From an uncultured Merdimonas sp. (GTDB taxonomy: Bacteria; Bacillota; Clostridia; Lachnospirales; Lachnospiraceae): a DNA stretch of 48,057 nucleotides. Below the pieces are notes generated by a model, which was not told the origin of the DNA, did not search any database, and was given only the letters and a program-made list of their open reading frames with translations. The stretch covers positions 1 to 48,057 of the forward strand of contig CALWGE010000015.1 in the NCBI GenBank assembly GCA_944378225.1. Reading direction: 5' to 3'. This document shows positions 8,408 through 16,085 of this stretch, piece after piece. Position 1 is the first letter of the stretch; each line of letters begins with the position of its first letter. A program made the translations under genes and the position numbers.

Positions 8408-9349
8408 TCATTCACCGCCTGACAGATTCAGACCATCTGCATACAAAATTTCATCCAGCGTTTTTAATGCATTCTGGTAATTAAAGTTGGCACTCATACC
8501 AAATTCCTCATTTGACAAATCGTACACCTGTCCGCACTGCACTGCGCGAAAATGCTTCCAGATATCATTTGTGTCAAATTCCTCCGCAAACATCTGCATA
8601 ACACTTTCCGGCATGGCATGAGCTGTGCGCAGTATCATATCAGGATCTTTCTGAAGCATATCCTCCGTATTGACATTCAAAAACTCATCCTCTGTTCCTC
8701 CATAGACATTTATTCCTCCTGCCATTTCCACCAGACTTCCCACATAGGAATTTTCCGTTGCAACCACATAGGAGCCAGGCAATCCCATCAGTATGAGAAC
8801 TGTGGGCGGTGTGTCATCCTCATGACTTTCCTGATAGTCTGCGTAATAACTCTCAAATTCCCCCACCAGTTTCTGTGCCTCGTCGGTCCTGCCAAACAAT
8901 TCTCCAAGTTCCTGAATGGATTTAAACATTCCCGGTACGCTTTTCAGATTCAGAAATGCATACCGCAGTCCTGCTTCCTCATACTTGGGCTGAAGGTCAT
9001 TTATCAGACTTGCAGGACTCAGAACCCAGTCCGGATCAAGCTGTGAAAGTATTTCCAGATCCGGACTCATAGGGCTGCCTATGGATTCTGCAGTTTCATA
9101 CCGTTCCGGAATATCCGTCAGATCACTGTGCGGCACACCCGCCAAATCCAGATCCAGCTTTTCACAAATCTGCATAACCGCCACGCTGGTAGCCGCAATC
9201 CGCAGCTCTTCTGCAGCCGTTTCCTCTGACTGCCCGCTGCTTCCATCCGTATCTTCTGCGGCCGGATGCTGATTTACGCATCCGGTCACAGAAGACAGCA
9301 GTAACGCACAAAGTATTCCCGCGGCAAATTTTCCGGCTTTACTTCTCAT
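8408..9349 (-). CDS. Heme-binding lipoprotein of the ABC importer, HtsA/IsdE-like
   Basis: A ~313-residue lipoprotein. The signal peptide ends in the lipobox SSVTGC (Cys near residue 24), followed by an acidic Ser-rich linker and a TroA-type two-lobe binding fold (RIAATSVAVMQICEKL at its start; DPDMILRTAHA late). It would accept heme from surface proteins and pass it to HtsB. The start at 9349 has GGGAGGA 8 bases before it and gives a normal signal peptide. A longer frame to 9415 would bury that signal inside the Shp-like gene. The true start overlaps that gene by 11 bases. Met residues fit heme ligation, but the exact ligands were not assigned. Confidence 0.86.
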   Translation of the reverse strand: MRSKAGKFAAGILCALLLSSVTGCVNQHPAAEDTDGSSGQSEETAAEELRIAATSVAVMQICEKLDLDLAGVPHSDLTDIPERYETAESIGSPMSPDLEILSQLDPDWVLSPASLINDLQPKYEEAGLRYAFLNLKSVPGMFKSIQELGELFGRTDEAQKLVGEFESYYADYQESHEDDTPPTVLILMGLPGSYVVATENSYVGSLVEMAGGINVYGGTEDEFLNVNTEDMLQKDPDMILRTAHAMPESVMQMFAEEFDTNDIWKHFRAVQCGQVYDLSNEEFGMSANFNYQNALKTLDEILYADGLNLSGGE

Positions 9350-10274
9350 TCTCCGGTTCCTCCCAATAGTCATCCAGGAGATCCTGTGCGTTAAAATCGT
9401 CTTCTTCTGTTTCATCTTCCACGATTTCTTCTGACAAAATATTTTTCCGCTTCAGCACATGCGCAAGGAACACCTTTCCTGCCAGCAGAACCGCACCTGC
9501 CAGCAGATTTGCGCAAAAGATTACTGTAAAAAGCATCCACCATACGCCGCCGCTTAAATTTAACTGCTGCACGTTATTACTTACCTCCCCTGTTTCAGCA
9601 CTCAATACGGATTCTGCCGTCTCCGTACTTTCTGTTGTTCCCTTATTCCCGGAACCTGTCTGTCCTTCTCCTGTAATCAATCCTGTTGCCTGAGCCAACA
9701 CATCATTTTCAGCACTTCCCGATTCCTTTGCGCCTTCCGCCTCACTGCTGCCCATCTGCACAAATCCTCCCGTATTGCCATCTGTAAAGTCACTCAGAGT
9801 GATATAGAAAATGACACTGCGTCCCATAGCCTCTACATAACACTCTGCCCGGACTATGGTTTCTTCACTTTCAACAGGAAGTCTTAAATCCTTCTGATCT
9901 TCGCCTGACGCTGTTTCCACATAAGAAACTTCTTCCCAGTCACTGTCTCCCGGTTCCTGAACGGACAGAAGAATCTCGGAAAGATTATCTGTCATATGAA
10001 GACGCAGAGACAGATAGTATCCTCCTTCCGGATTTTCCTCCAGCATCGCATTGGTATCCACCACATTTGTAACCATCGACTGCCCCAGCGCCTCACTGGT
10101 TTCTCCGCCGGAGTCTTCAATCGTATCAGTTACCGGATGACGATAAAAACCGGAAGCTTTTGCTGATCGGCAGGGAAGGGTCTCTGCCTGAACGACAATC
10201 GAAAATCCAAAACTCAGCAGCAGGCAGAACAGTATTGCCCTGATCTGTTTGCAGCCTTTTCTTTTCTTTCTCAT
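9339..10274 (-). CDS. Shp-like cell-surface heme-binding protein
   Basis: A 311-residue protein with a signal peptide (1-30), a heme-binding domain of the streptococcal Shp family (about 40-175), a Ser/Gly/Thr-rich linker, a membrane helix near 240-265 and a charged cytosolic tail. Diagnostic blocks are FYRHPVTDTIEDSGGE, LGQSMVTNVV and CYVEAMGRSVIFY. Shp binds heme with two methionines, one in each of the last two blocks. The equivalents here are Met67 and Met150. Streptococcal Shp takes heme from the NEAT protein Shr and hands it to HtsA, and here the gene lies between NEAT genes and an HtsA-like gene. The ATG follows the upstream stop directly, with AGGAG 7 bases before. Confidence 0.9.
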   Translation of the reverse strand: MRKKRKGCKQIRAILFCLLLSFGFSIVVQAETLPCRSAKASGFYRHPVTDTIEDSGGETSEALGQSMVTNVVDTNAMLEENPEGGYYLSLRLHMTDNLSEILLSVQEPGDSDWEEVSYVETASGEDQKDLRLPVESEETIVRAECYVEAMGRSVIFYITLSDFTDGNTGGFVQMGSSEAEGAKESGSAENDVLAQATGLITGEGQTGSGNKGTTESTETAESVLSAETGEVSNNVQQLNLSGGVWWMLFTVIFCANLLAGAVLLAGKVFLAHVLKRKNILSEEIVEDETEEDDFNAQDLLDDYWEEPENEK

Positions 10275-13178
10275 CTAATATCTCCTCTTTCTGTGCCAGT
10301 ATAAAGTGAAAATTCCTGCAGTGGCTGCAGTCGTCAGGAGCAGGATAAAAATTCCCTGTATCCAGGCATCTGTTACCAGCTGATACCCTGCATCCTCAGA
10401 TAAGATACCGCTCTGTTCGTCTTCCTGAGCTGACTGCATATCTGCGTCCTCATTTTGAACCTCGTCTGCTTTCTCTGTTTCCTCCACAGATTCCTCCAGT
10501 GCTTCCTCTGCAGAACCGGTCACAGTTGTCCTGCTGTCAAAATCAAACACAAGGCGCGCATTCACTTCCATCTTCATGGCATTAATCAGCATAGTTACCA
10601 GCATGGGAGAAGGCACTTCACCGCTTACCGTAAATGTGAAGCTGTCATATATCTGACCTCCCAGTTCCACCGCATTCGTTTCTTTCTCAGCTTTTACGCC
10701 ACTGTAGCTCATCCACTCCGGTCCTCCGCCTTCCACTCCGGCAACCGTATGCAGAATATAAACCGTCAGTTCTGAAGTACTTCCATCTACCACCAGCCTG
10801 GCTTTCGGATACATATAATCCGCCATCATACTGGCATCACTGGTCTTTTCTTTTATTGCGGTTACCGGAATCAGATATTCTCCACTGGCCAGACTTCCGC
10901 TTGTAGTTTCCGCCGCAGAGATACCGGTGGCTGCAGCTGCGGTCCCTGAAGAGGCCGCAGACGTGCTCTCATCTATCACCGCAGCATCCCCTGAAGACTG
11001 TGTCTCACCACTTTTCCAATTGCCAAATACCACATAAAATTCCTGCGTACTCTTCATAACCGCATTGACATAAGCCGACATCTTAACTTTGCCGTCTGCG
11101 GAATTTTCAACGGCTGAAGTGGGAATCGTCACCGTAATGGGAGAAGCGTAATAGTTGCCGGCCGTAGGTATAAACTGTTCGTTTGTGGAGAAATAACGGC
11201 TGACTTTATTAACGGTATCAATGCTTCCACTGTAAGTACTGCCATTCACAATAAATTTTATATTTGACAGAGGCGTTCCCTCGCCCGCATAACGCGGTAT
11301 CGGATTAATCACATAAAGTGTCACTTTTGTACTGTTTCCGCTGACTTCCAGATCCGCTCTGGAATAGAATAACGGATTACACATGCTGACAGAATTGATA
11401 TTGTCACTCTTTCTCATGCTTACAGACGCAGTGTATGTGCCATTTTTGTTTTCAGTCGTACCTGCTGTATCTGATCCTGTATCCGACCCTGTATCCGTCA
11501 CCGTTCCGTTTTCTCCGGAACTGCTGTCCTGTATCTGATACAGACTGTATACAGAAAATCTGGATGTATAAAGATATACATAACCATTGGTCCAGTCTGC
11601 ATAATAAGTATTATCTTTATATCCACTCGTCTTTCTGGCAGACAGCGGCTGCATCAGTCCCGCAATCCCGTCATGACACCGGTAAACCGACAGGGTATTC
11701 CCTCTTGACTCATCCAGCGGCAGCCTGATTTCCATGACATAAGAACCTGTATCTGTGATTGCAGTTGTCTCGTTCGTTGTCTCGCACTCCAGGCCAATCT
11801 CATAATAGGCTGCCGTACCACTTGAAGCCCCTGCTGATATCAGAGCGGCAATTGCTGCTATTCCTGCCTGATCCTTTACACTGTCCGCTTCCTTAATATG
11901 GAATTTATAGAAGCCATCCGCAGTGTCCTCAGCATTTACATAATCCTTCAGGCCATTGACTCCCGCATCTAACCCCGGTGTCTTTTCTATGCTGTACTCT
12001 TTTTCTGTTGTATCAGTTTCATTTCCTCCAGTATTTTCCAGATCATCCACATCATCTAATACCAGGAAGAACTGTTTCCACACAGCCATAGGCTTTACAT
12101 AAGCCGTCAGCAGAATGGTTCCGTTCTCACTTTCTTTTACTGCTGGCAAAGGAACGGAAAAACGCACCGGGGCACTTGGATAATCGCCTGCTTCCGGCAC
12201 AAAGACGCCTCCACTTCTGTCCTTCACAAAATATTTGACTGTCTGATTATCATGATCCACTGTCACTGCGGAAGCATAGGAATCATCACTGGGATGCAGT
12301 GTTACCTTGTCGCTCTCACTTCCTGCAGAAGAAGCCAGGCCTTCTGCCGTGATATCAGCCGCGCTTCCCGTCACGTATACGTTTGTAAGAGGCGTTCCGT
12401 ATCTGCTGAAATTCTCTCCCGGAATCGGATCGATAAGGTAAAGCACGATATCTACCATTCCATCCTCCCGCAGAGTCAGGTCTGCATTCTGGTGGAAGAA
12501 AGGCCAGCACATACTCTCCTGCTGTTCCGGATGTATCTGTCCGTTCTGTTCCATCAACAAATGCGCTGCAACAGTTTTCTGTACTGTCTGCTCTCCGGTA
12601 TCCACAGTGCCGGAGCTGTCCGTCTCACCTGTGCCTTCACTTCCATCTGCTGTACTGCCTTCCTCATTAACAAGGCTTGTATAGAACATAATATTTCCTG
12701 TATAGGTGCCTTTTGGAACCCGGGCAATATCCTCCTTGTACAGGGTAAGGCTTCCCTGGGCCGTGCCGCTGGAAGTAAAATACTGAGTCCCAAATGTATT
12801 ATAACCAGTCAGTGTTTTCTCACTATCCTCCGAATTTGCATATGTAATCTCTCGATCAGATGTAATTTTCAACTTAAAATCATTCAAATTTTCCGCTGTA
12901 ATGCCTATCTCGTAATTTTTCGTATAATCACGGGAAGAATCCAGTTCACCCAGTGAAATGGTCTCAGGAAGAGAAATATAGTAGGACGGAACCGCAGACG
13001 GAACAGTAGCTGTAATCTGCATATTCTGTTTATCTTTCTGTCCTGTTTCATCAGACACAGCCTGATTTTCTTCTTTCATTTTCTCCTGCATATCTGGTGA
13101 TGCCGCAGATACAGGAAGAAAATTCTGCAGCGCCAACGCTGCTGCCAGAAACAATGCAACGCATTTTATTCTTTTCAT
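10275..13178 (-). CDS. Membrane-anchored surface protein with three NEAT-like heme domains
   Basis: A ~967-residue protein. The start at 13178 (MKRIKCVALF...) gives a clean signal peptide; a TTG 13 codons earlier would spoil it. In order: a beta-sandwich domain (about 50-165) like that at the C-terminus of the neighbouring NEAT protein; NEAT-like 1 (about 200-385, ESMCWPFFHQNAD); a linker domain (about 395-555); NEAT-like 2 (about 580-735, VSMCNPLFYSRAD); NEAT-like 3 (about 765-890, ASMMADYMYPKAR); an acidic linker; a membrane helix and an RKRRY tail. There is no LPXTG motif. Each NEAT has Met at the strand-8 position where classical domains have the heme Tyr. Likely an Shr-like heme receptor feeding Shp and HtsA. 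Confidence 0.8.
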   Translation of the reverse strand: MKRIKCVALFLAAALALQNFLPVSAASPDMQEKMKEENQAVSDETGQKDKQNMQITATVPSAVPSYYISLPETISLGELDSSRDYTKNYEIGITAENLNDFKLKITSDREITYANSEDSEKTLTGYNTFGTQYFTSSGTAQGSLTLYKEDIARVPKGTYTGNIMFYTSLVNEEGSTADGSEGTGETDSSGTVDTGEQTVQKTVAAHLLMEQNGQIHPEQQESMCWPFFHQNADLTLREDGMVDIVLYLIDPIPGENFSRYGTPLTNVYVTGSAADITAEGLASSAGSESDKVTLHPSDDSYASAVTVDHDNQTVKYFVKDRSGGVFVPEAGDYPSAPVRFSVPLPAVKESENGTILLTAYVKPMAVWKQFFLVLDDVDDLENTGGNETDTTEKEYSIEKTPGLDAGVNGLKDYVNAEDTADGFYKFHIKEADSVKDQAGIAAIAALISAGASSGTAAYYEIGLECETTNETTAITDTGSYVMEIRLPLDESRGNTLSVYRCHDGIAGLMQPLSARKTSGYKDNTYYADWTNGYVYLYTSRFSVYSLYQIQDSSSGENGTVTDTGSDTGSDTAGTTENKNGTYTASVSMRKSDNINSVSMCNPLFYSRADLEVSGNSTKVTLYVINPIPRYAGEGTPLSNIKFIVNGSTYSGSIDTVNKVSRYFSTNEQFIPTAGNYYASPITVTIPTSAVENSADGKVKMSAYVNAVMKSTQEFYVVFGNWKSGETQSSGDAAVIDESTSAASSGTAAAATGISAAETTSGSLASGEYLIPVTAIKEKTSDASMMADYMYPKARLVVDGSTSELTVYILHTVAGVEGGGPEWMSYSGVKAEKETNAVELGGQIYDSFTFTVSGEVPSPMLVTMLINAMKMEVNARLVFDFDSRTTVTGSAEEALEESVEETEKADEVQNEDADMQSAQEDEQSGILSEDAGYQLVTDAWIQGIFILLLTTAATAGIFTLYWHRKRRY

Positions 13179-13283
13179 ATGAAATTCTCTCTTTTTGTGA
13201 AACTCTCGTAATGTCAAAAGTACTTCCCGCCCCTTTTTCAGAGCGGGAAGCTGTAAACTGTATTTTAAACATATGGACAGAAA

Positions 13284-14213
13284 TTACTGTGCAGCGTAAT
13301 AGCTGATGGTGAAATCTGCAGTACCCGTGTAGTTTCCGGCTGCTGCTTTTGCCACATCTGCTGCTGTTACCTTGATATTTCCGTGTAAAGTTGTGGTTTC
13401 AGCAGCCTCCTGTGTACCGAAATCATTGGCAAATGCCAGCGTATTCTCGCCGCTTGTCAGGTTTCCTTTCGCTCCTGTTTCCACTTCCACTTTTCCGCCG
13501 TTCAGATTGGATGCTTCAACCTTTACTTCATATGCCATCGTGTTATCTTCTGATGCGGACAGCGTACCCATTGTAATGCTCTCCGGAATCGTCACCTCAT
13601 AGGATGCTGCCGGCGCTGCCACATCAGCTGTTACCTGGGCAGACTGTGTGGACGTCTCTGTAGGGCCTGCCTGAAGCTCTGTGAGTTTAACAACAAAATT
13701 CTGAGTCGTATTCATCACTACATTCACGTATGCAGAAGTATCAAGACCTGTTTCAAAGGAATCCACCGCATCTCTGGGAAGAGTAACTGTCACAGCCTGT
13801 GTCGGCAGCATATCCCCTGCATTAATTCCGAAAAGAGCACCTGTTGTGTCAAATGTTTTTTCTGCTTTTGTGGTTATATCTGATTCTGCGGTATAGTCCG
13901 TTTCGTTATAAGTTACCACCACATCCTTGATAGTGCCATCCTGTCCCTGATCCGAAAAAGCAGGAACGGGATATGCCACATAAACAGTTACAACTGCCGA
14001 ATCCTCTGTCAGTTTCACATCAGCCTCATGGGCAAAAATGGAATCGCACATACTGTAACTGGACGGATTCGAAGCATTATGAAAATGCACCGTAGCCGTA
14101 TAATCTCCATCCGCAAAATCTGTGGAACCTGCTGCGGATACCGGCATTACACTCATACCTGCAGCCAGTGTCAGCGCCATCGCTGCGGAAGCAGCTCTTT
14201 TTAAAATACTCAT
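13284..14213 (-). CDS. Secreted single-NEAT heme-binding protein
   Basis: A 309-residue exported protein with a signal peptide ending VSAAG near residue 28. One NEAT-like domain covers about 32-182: DGDYTATVHFHNASNPSSYS at the start, YSMCDSIFAHEAD in the lip helix, and SAYVNVVMNTTQNFVVKL as strands 7-8. The usual YxxxY is absent and Met replaces the axial Tyr. Residues ~190-309 form a beta-rich domain (APAASYEVTIPESITMGTL to GNYTGTADFTISYYAAQ) with no anchor, so the protein may be released like a hemophore or be held by its C-terminal domain. The ribosome binding site is AAGGAGGGTG. A role in capturing heme is inferred from family and operon. Confidence 0.8.
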   Translation of the reverse strand: MSILKRAASAAMALTLAAGMSVMPVSAAGSTDFADGDYTATVHFHNASNPSSYSMCDSIFAHEADVKLTEDSAVVTVYVAYPVPAFSDQGQDGTIKDVVVTYNETDYTAESDITTKAEKTFDTTGALFGINAGDMLPTQAVTVTLPRDAVDSFETGLDTSAYVNVVMNTTQNFVVKLTELQAGPTETSTQSAQVTADVAAPAASYEVTIPESITMGTLSASEDNTMAYEVKVEASNLNGGKVEVETGAKGNLTSGENTLAFANDFGTQEAAETTTLHGNIKVTAADVAKAAAGNYTGTADFTISYYAAQ

Positions 14214-14280
14214 AAAAACACCCTCCTTGTTCCTTTGAACATATATTTTTGATCAAACGCATACTGCGTAAAATCCACTC

Positions 14281-14757
14281 TTACTTCACTTCCAGAACAC
14301 AGTTCACAGAAGCCCCGTTACGCGGACTGTAACTCTCGTCCATGGCAAAGGTATCATATTTTATCATCAGATCATACGTACCCGCTTCCAGAGCACGATC
14401 CAGGGTAATTGTGTAAAGGTGATCTCCTGGTTTAATTAATTTAGACTGATAAATCTGCTCCTCTTCCTTGTTCAATATAAAGGTAACCTGAAAATAAACA
14501 TCATTTTCATCAGGATTATACAGATCAATATCCACTTCTGTTTCTCCGGCATTCACGGGAATCGTCGTATATCCAGGGATCTTGATCCCCTTTTCCACGC
14601 TGCCTTCACTGGTGGTCTGAACCTGTCCCTCCTCAAATTCCGGTTTGAAGCTCGTCACTTCTCCTTCCTGTTTCGCAAATTTTGCAGCCACAGCCACAGC
14701 TATTGCTAATCCAATTATAAGCAAAACATATTTCACTCTTTTTTTTACTATTTCCAT
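14281..14757 (-). CDS. Small membrane-anchored beta-sandwich protein of the heme operon
   Basis: A ~158-residue protein with an uncleaved N-terminal membrane helix (about residues 10-28) and an extracellular domain rich in beta strands (PGYTTIPVNAGETEVDIDLY through GASVNCVLEV) that looks like an Ig/FN3 sandwich. I do not recognise the family. It is the first gene of the heme operon, 67 bases before the single-NEAT gene. Similar small anchored proteins accompany surface proteins carrying the beta-sandwich domain seen in both NEAT proteins here, so a part in anchoring or assembling them is a reasonable guess. The ATG at 14757 is preferred over 14766 because of AAGGA spacing. Confidence 0.72.
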   Translation of the reverse strand: MEIVKKRVKYVLLIIGLAIAVAVAAKFAKQEGEVTSFKPEFEEGQVQTTSEGSVEKGIKIPGYTTIPVNAGETEVDIDLYNPDENDVYFQVTFILNKEEEQIYQSKLIKPGDHLYTITLDRALEAGTYDLMIKYDTFAMDESYSPRNGASVNCVLEVK

Positions 14758-14802
14758 ACTCTCCATCCTTAATTAAAGTGTAATACTCACTTCATCCCTT
14801 TC

Positions 14803-14888
14803 ATTAGTTAATTCTAACCTTCGTTCTTTAAAAAGTTAGCTATGACTAACCATCGAAAAGAATATCATCATATTTCCTCTGTAGTCAA
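14803..14888 (-). promoter_or_regulatory. Promoter and two operators of the heme operon
   Basis: On the minus strand TTGACT (14883-14888) is followed after 16-18 bases by a -10 (GATATT or TATTCT, near 14859-14866). Just downstream lie GTTAGCTATGACTAAC (14835-14850) and ATTAGTTAATTCTAAC (14803-14818), 32 bases apart centre to centre. The layout copies that of the CydDC-like operon, with TTGACT, one operator near the start site and a second downstream. Confidence 0.72.
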
Positions 14889-14947
14889 GTGGAAATCAAG
14901 GTTATAAACGATAAAGTTTCTCAGGAATACGCATCACAATAAAAATA

Positions 14948-15154
14948 CTATTTTCCTGCTTTGACTTCTAGTCTCTTAGTCTCAATATCGCTTTCTCTCT
15001 CCATCTCCAGGAACTGCTCCGCATTCTTTTTTACTTTCAATAACTCCCGCATACTGGTAAGCTTTTCCCGGTTTTCAAGCTGCCGGATTTTCTTCTTTCC
15101 GTCCTCAATCTCGGCAGTCAAGTCCTCGCGGATTTTCTCTCTCGGTTTTGTCAT
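14948..15154 (-). CDS. DUF3847-like small protein of a mobilizable element
   Basis: A 68-residue, highly charged coiled-coil protein starting MTKPREKIREDLTAEIEDGK, with an AAGGAG site 9 bases before the ATG. It resembles the DUF3847 proteins encoded beside MobA/MobL relaxases in Bacillota mobilizable elements, but is shorter than the ~90-100 residues usual there, so an internal deletion is likely. A relaxase remnant on the same strand lies at 19.1-19.6 kb, on the other side of the cobalamin cassette. It is probably a leftover of the element that carried or received that cassette. Confidence 0.6.
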   Translation of the reverse strand: MTKPREKIREDLTAEIEDGKKKIRQLENREKLTSMRELLKVKKNAEQFLEMERESDIETKRLEVKAGK

Positions 15155-15295
15155 GGCTGGTCACTCCTTTTTGCCTGTCAAGGGTGTTTTATCACTTTGT
15201 ACACGAAAAATAAATTTTTAGTATTGTAAAAATTCTATTTTTAATGTGCTAATGTTCATAGCATAAAAACGTCCTAAAAATCTAAAAATTTTTCC

Positions 15296-15324
15296 TTTAC
15301 TTCGCTGGTATGAAAGAATATAAT
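15296..15324 (+). promoter_or_regulatory. Promoter of the cobalamin-riboswitch transcript
   Basis: TTTACT (15296-15301), 17 bases, then a perfect TATAAT (15319-15324). The start would be near 15331, about 20 bases before the riboswitch aptamer. Confidence 0.8.
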
Positions 15325-15344
15325 AAAAACATAAGTGAATAAAG

Positions 15345-15530
15345 TGCGATTATGGTTTGTTCACCTTGTAAGAAGGTCGGACAATTAAAAGGGAAACAGG
15401 TGAAAATCCTGTGCAGTCTCGCTACTGTATTTGCGGAGCAGTTTTCATCATGCCATTGAGGATTCCTTGAGAAGGCGAAAACTTGTGTTGATGCATAAGC
15501 CAGGAGACCTACCATAAATCCGGTAATGTA
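15345..15530 (+). ncRNA. Cobalamin riboswitch
   Basis: The leader contains the conserved aptamer core GGGAAACAGGTGAAAATCCT (from 15389), then GCAGTCTCGCTACTGTA, and the B12 box GCCAGGAGACCTACC at 15499-15513. These elements have the order and spacing of an adenosylcobalamin-class riboswitch. An intrinsic terminator follows at 15604, so binding of cobalamin probably stops transcription of the downstream CGGC-BtuFCD genes. Outer limits are approximate. Confidence 0.92.
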
Positions 15531-15603
15531 TTCTGCGATGTACAGAACTGTTACAAATGAAGGAAAATATGCCTGCTTTCTGTGGGGATATTTTGATTTG
15601 TAT

Positions 15604-15640
15604 ACGTGTGCTGCTATCATTGTCGGCACACGTTTTTTGT
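15604..15640 (+). terminator. Expression-platform terminator of the cobalamin riboswitch
   Basis: ACGTGTGC (15604-15611) pairs with GCACACGT (15626-15633), followed directly by TTTTTTGTTTTG. It lies between the aptamer and the first coding region, where a transcription-control riboswitch needs it. Confidence 0.82.
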
Positions 15641-15655
15641 TTTGTCATTCTGGAC

Positions 15656-16057
15656 ATGGAAAAGGAGGAAAACATAACGAAGAAAATTGTAATCTTAACT
15701 TGCTTAAAATCTGTGGATTGTTGTACGGGAGCCGCTTGTTTGGCAGCTTTCAATAATAGGACCGGAGCATTCCAGCGATATCAGGCAGAAGAACTTGAAT
15801 TGTCCGCTTTTTTCCACTGCAATGGCTGTAACAGCGTGTTGGAGCAAGACAATGGTTTGCTGGAAAAATTGGATCGGATTTTAAAAATCCACCCAGATGC
15901 AGTCCATTTAGGAGTTTGTACTCTAAAAAAAGAAACTGGGCGGTGTAAAACCATCGAGCAGTTTATCAAGGTTTTTCAAGATAATGGCATTGCGGTTATC
16001 GATGGTACACATAGTAGCCCACGGCTTCCCAATATCGGAATGCCGATAGCTAAATAG
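15656..16057 (+). CDS. CGGC domain-containing (putative metal-binding) protein
   Basis: About 127-133 residues. The core matches the CGGC domain family: KKIVILTCLKSVDCCTGAAC at the N-terminus, FFHCNGCNSVLEQ (here CNGC, not CGGC), then HPDAVHLGVCTLKKETGRCK. The conserved Cys/His set suggests metal binding; the reaction is unknown. It is the first gene under the cobalamin riboswitch, followed 28 bases later by a BtuF-like lipoprotein, so a role in cobalt or corrinoid handling is inferred. The start is odd. ATG at 15656 has no ribosome binding site. A perfect AAGGAGG at 15662-15668 instead serves ATA (15674) or ACG (15677), giving (M)TKKIVILTC. Confidence 0.75.
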   Translation: MEKEENITKKIVILTCLKSVDCCTGAACLAAFNNRTGAFQRYQAEELELSAFFHCNGCNSVLEQDNGLLEKLDRILKIHPDAVHLGVCTLKKETGRCKTIEQFIKVFQDNGIAVIDGTHSSPRLPNIGMPIAK

Positions 16058-16085
16058 CAATTATATAAAGGAGAAACAAAAAGTC

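Noticed and set aside
8408-9415. Longer start for the HtsA-like lipoprotein at 9415
   Set aside because: It would add residues before the signal peptide and overlap the Shp-like gene by 77 bases. The ATG at 9349 has a good ribosome binding site.
10275-10420. Sortase anchoring of the triple-NEAT protein
   Set aside because: There is no LPXTG-like motif before the C-terminal helix, only a membrane helix and a basic tail.
15500-15760. Plus-strand frame 15526-15756 and the longer frame from 15557
   Set aside because: They run through the riboswitch end and its terminator. The real coding part begins near 15656-15677.
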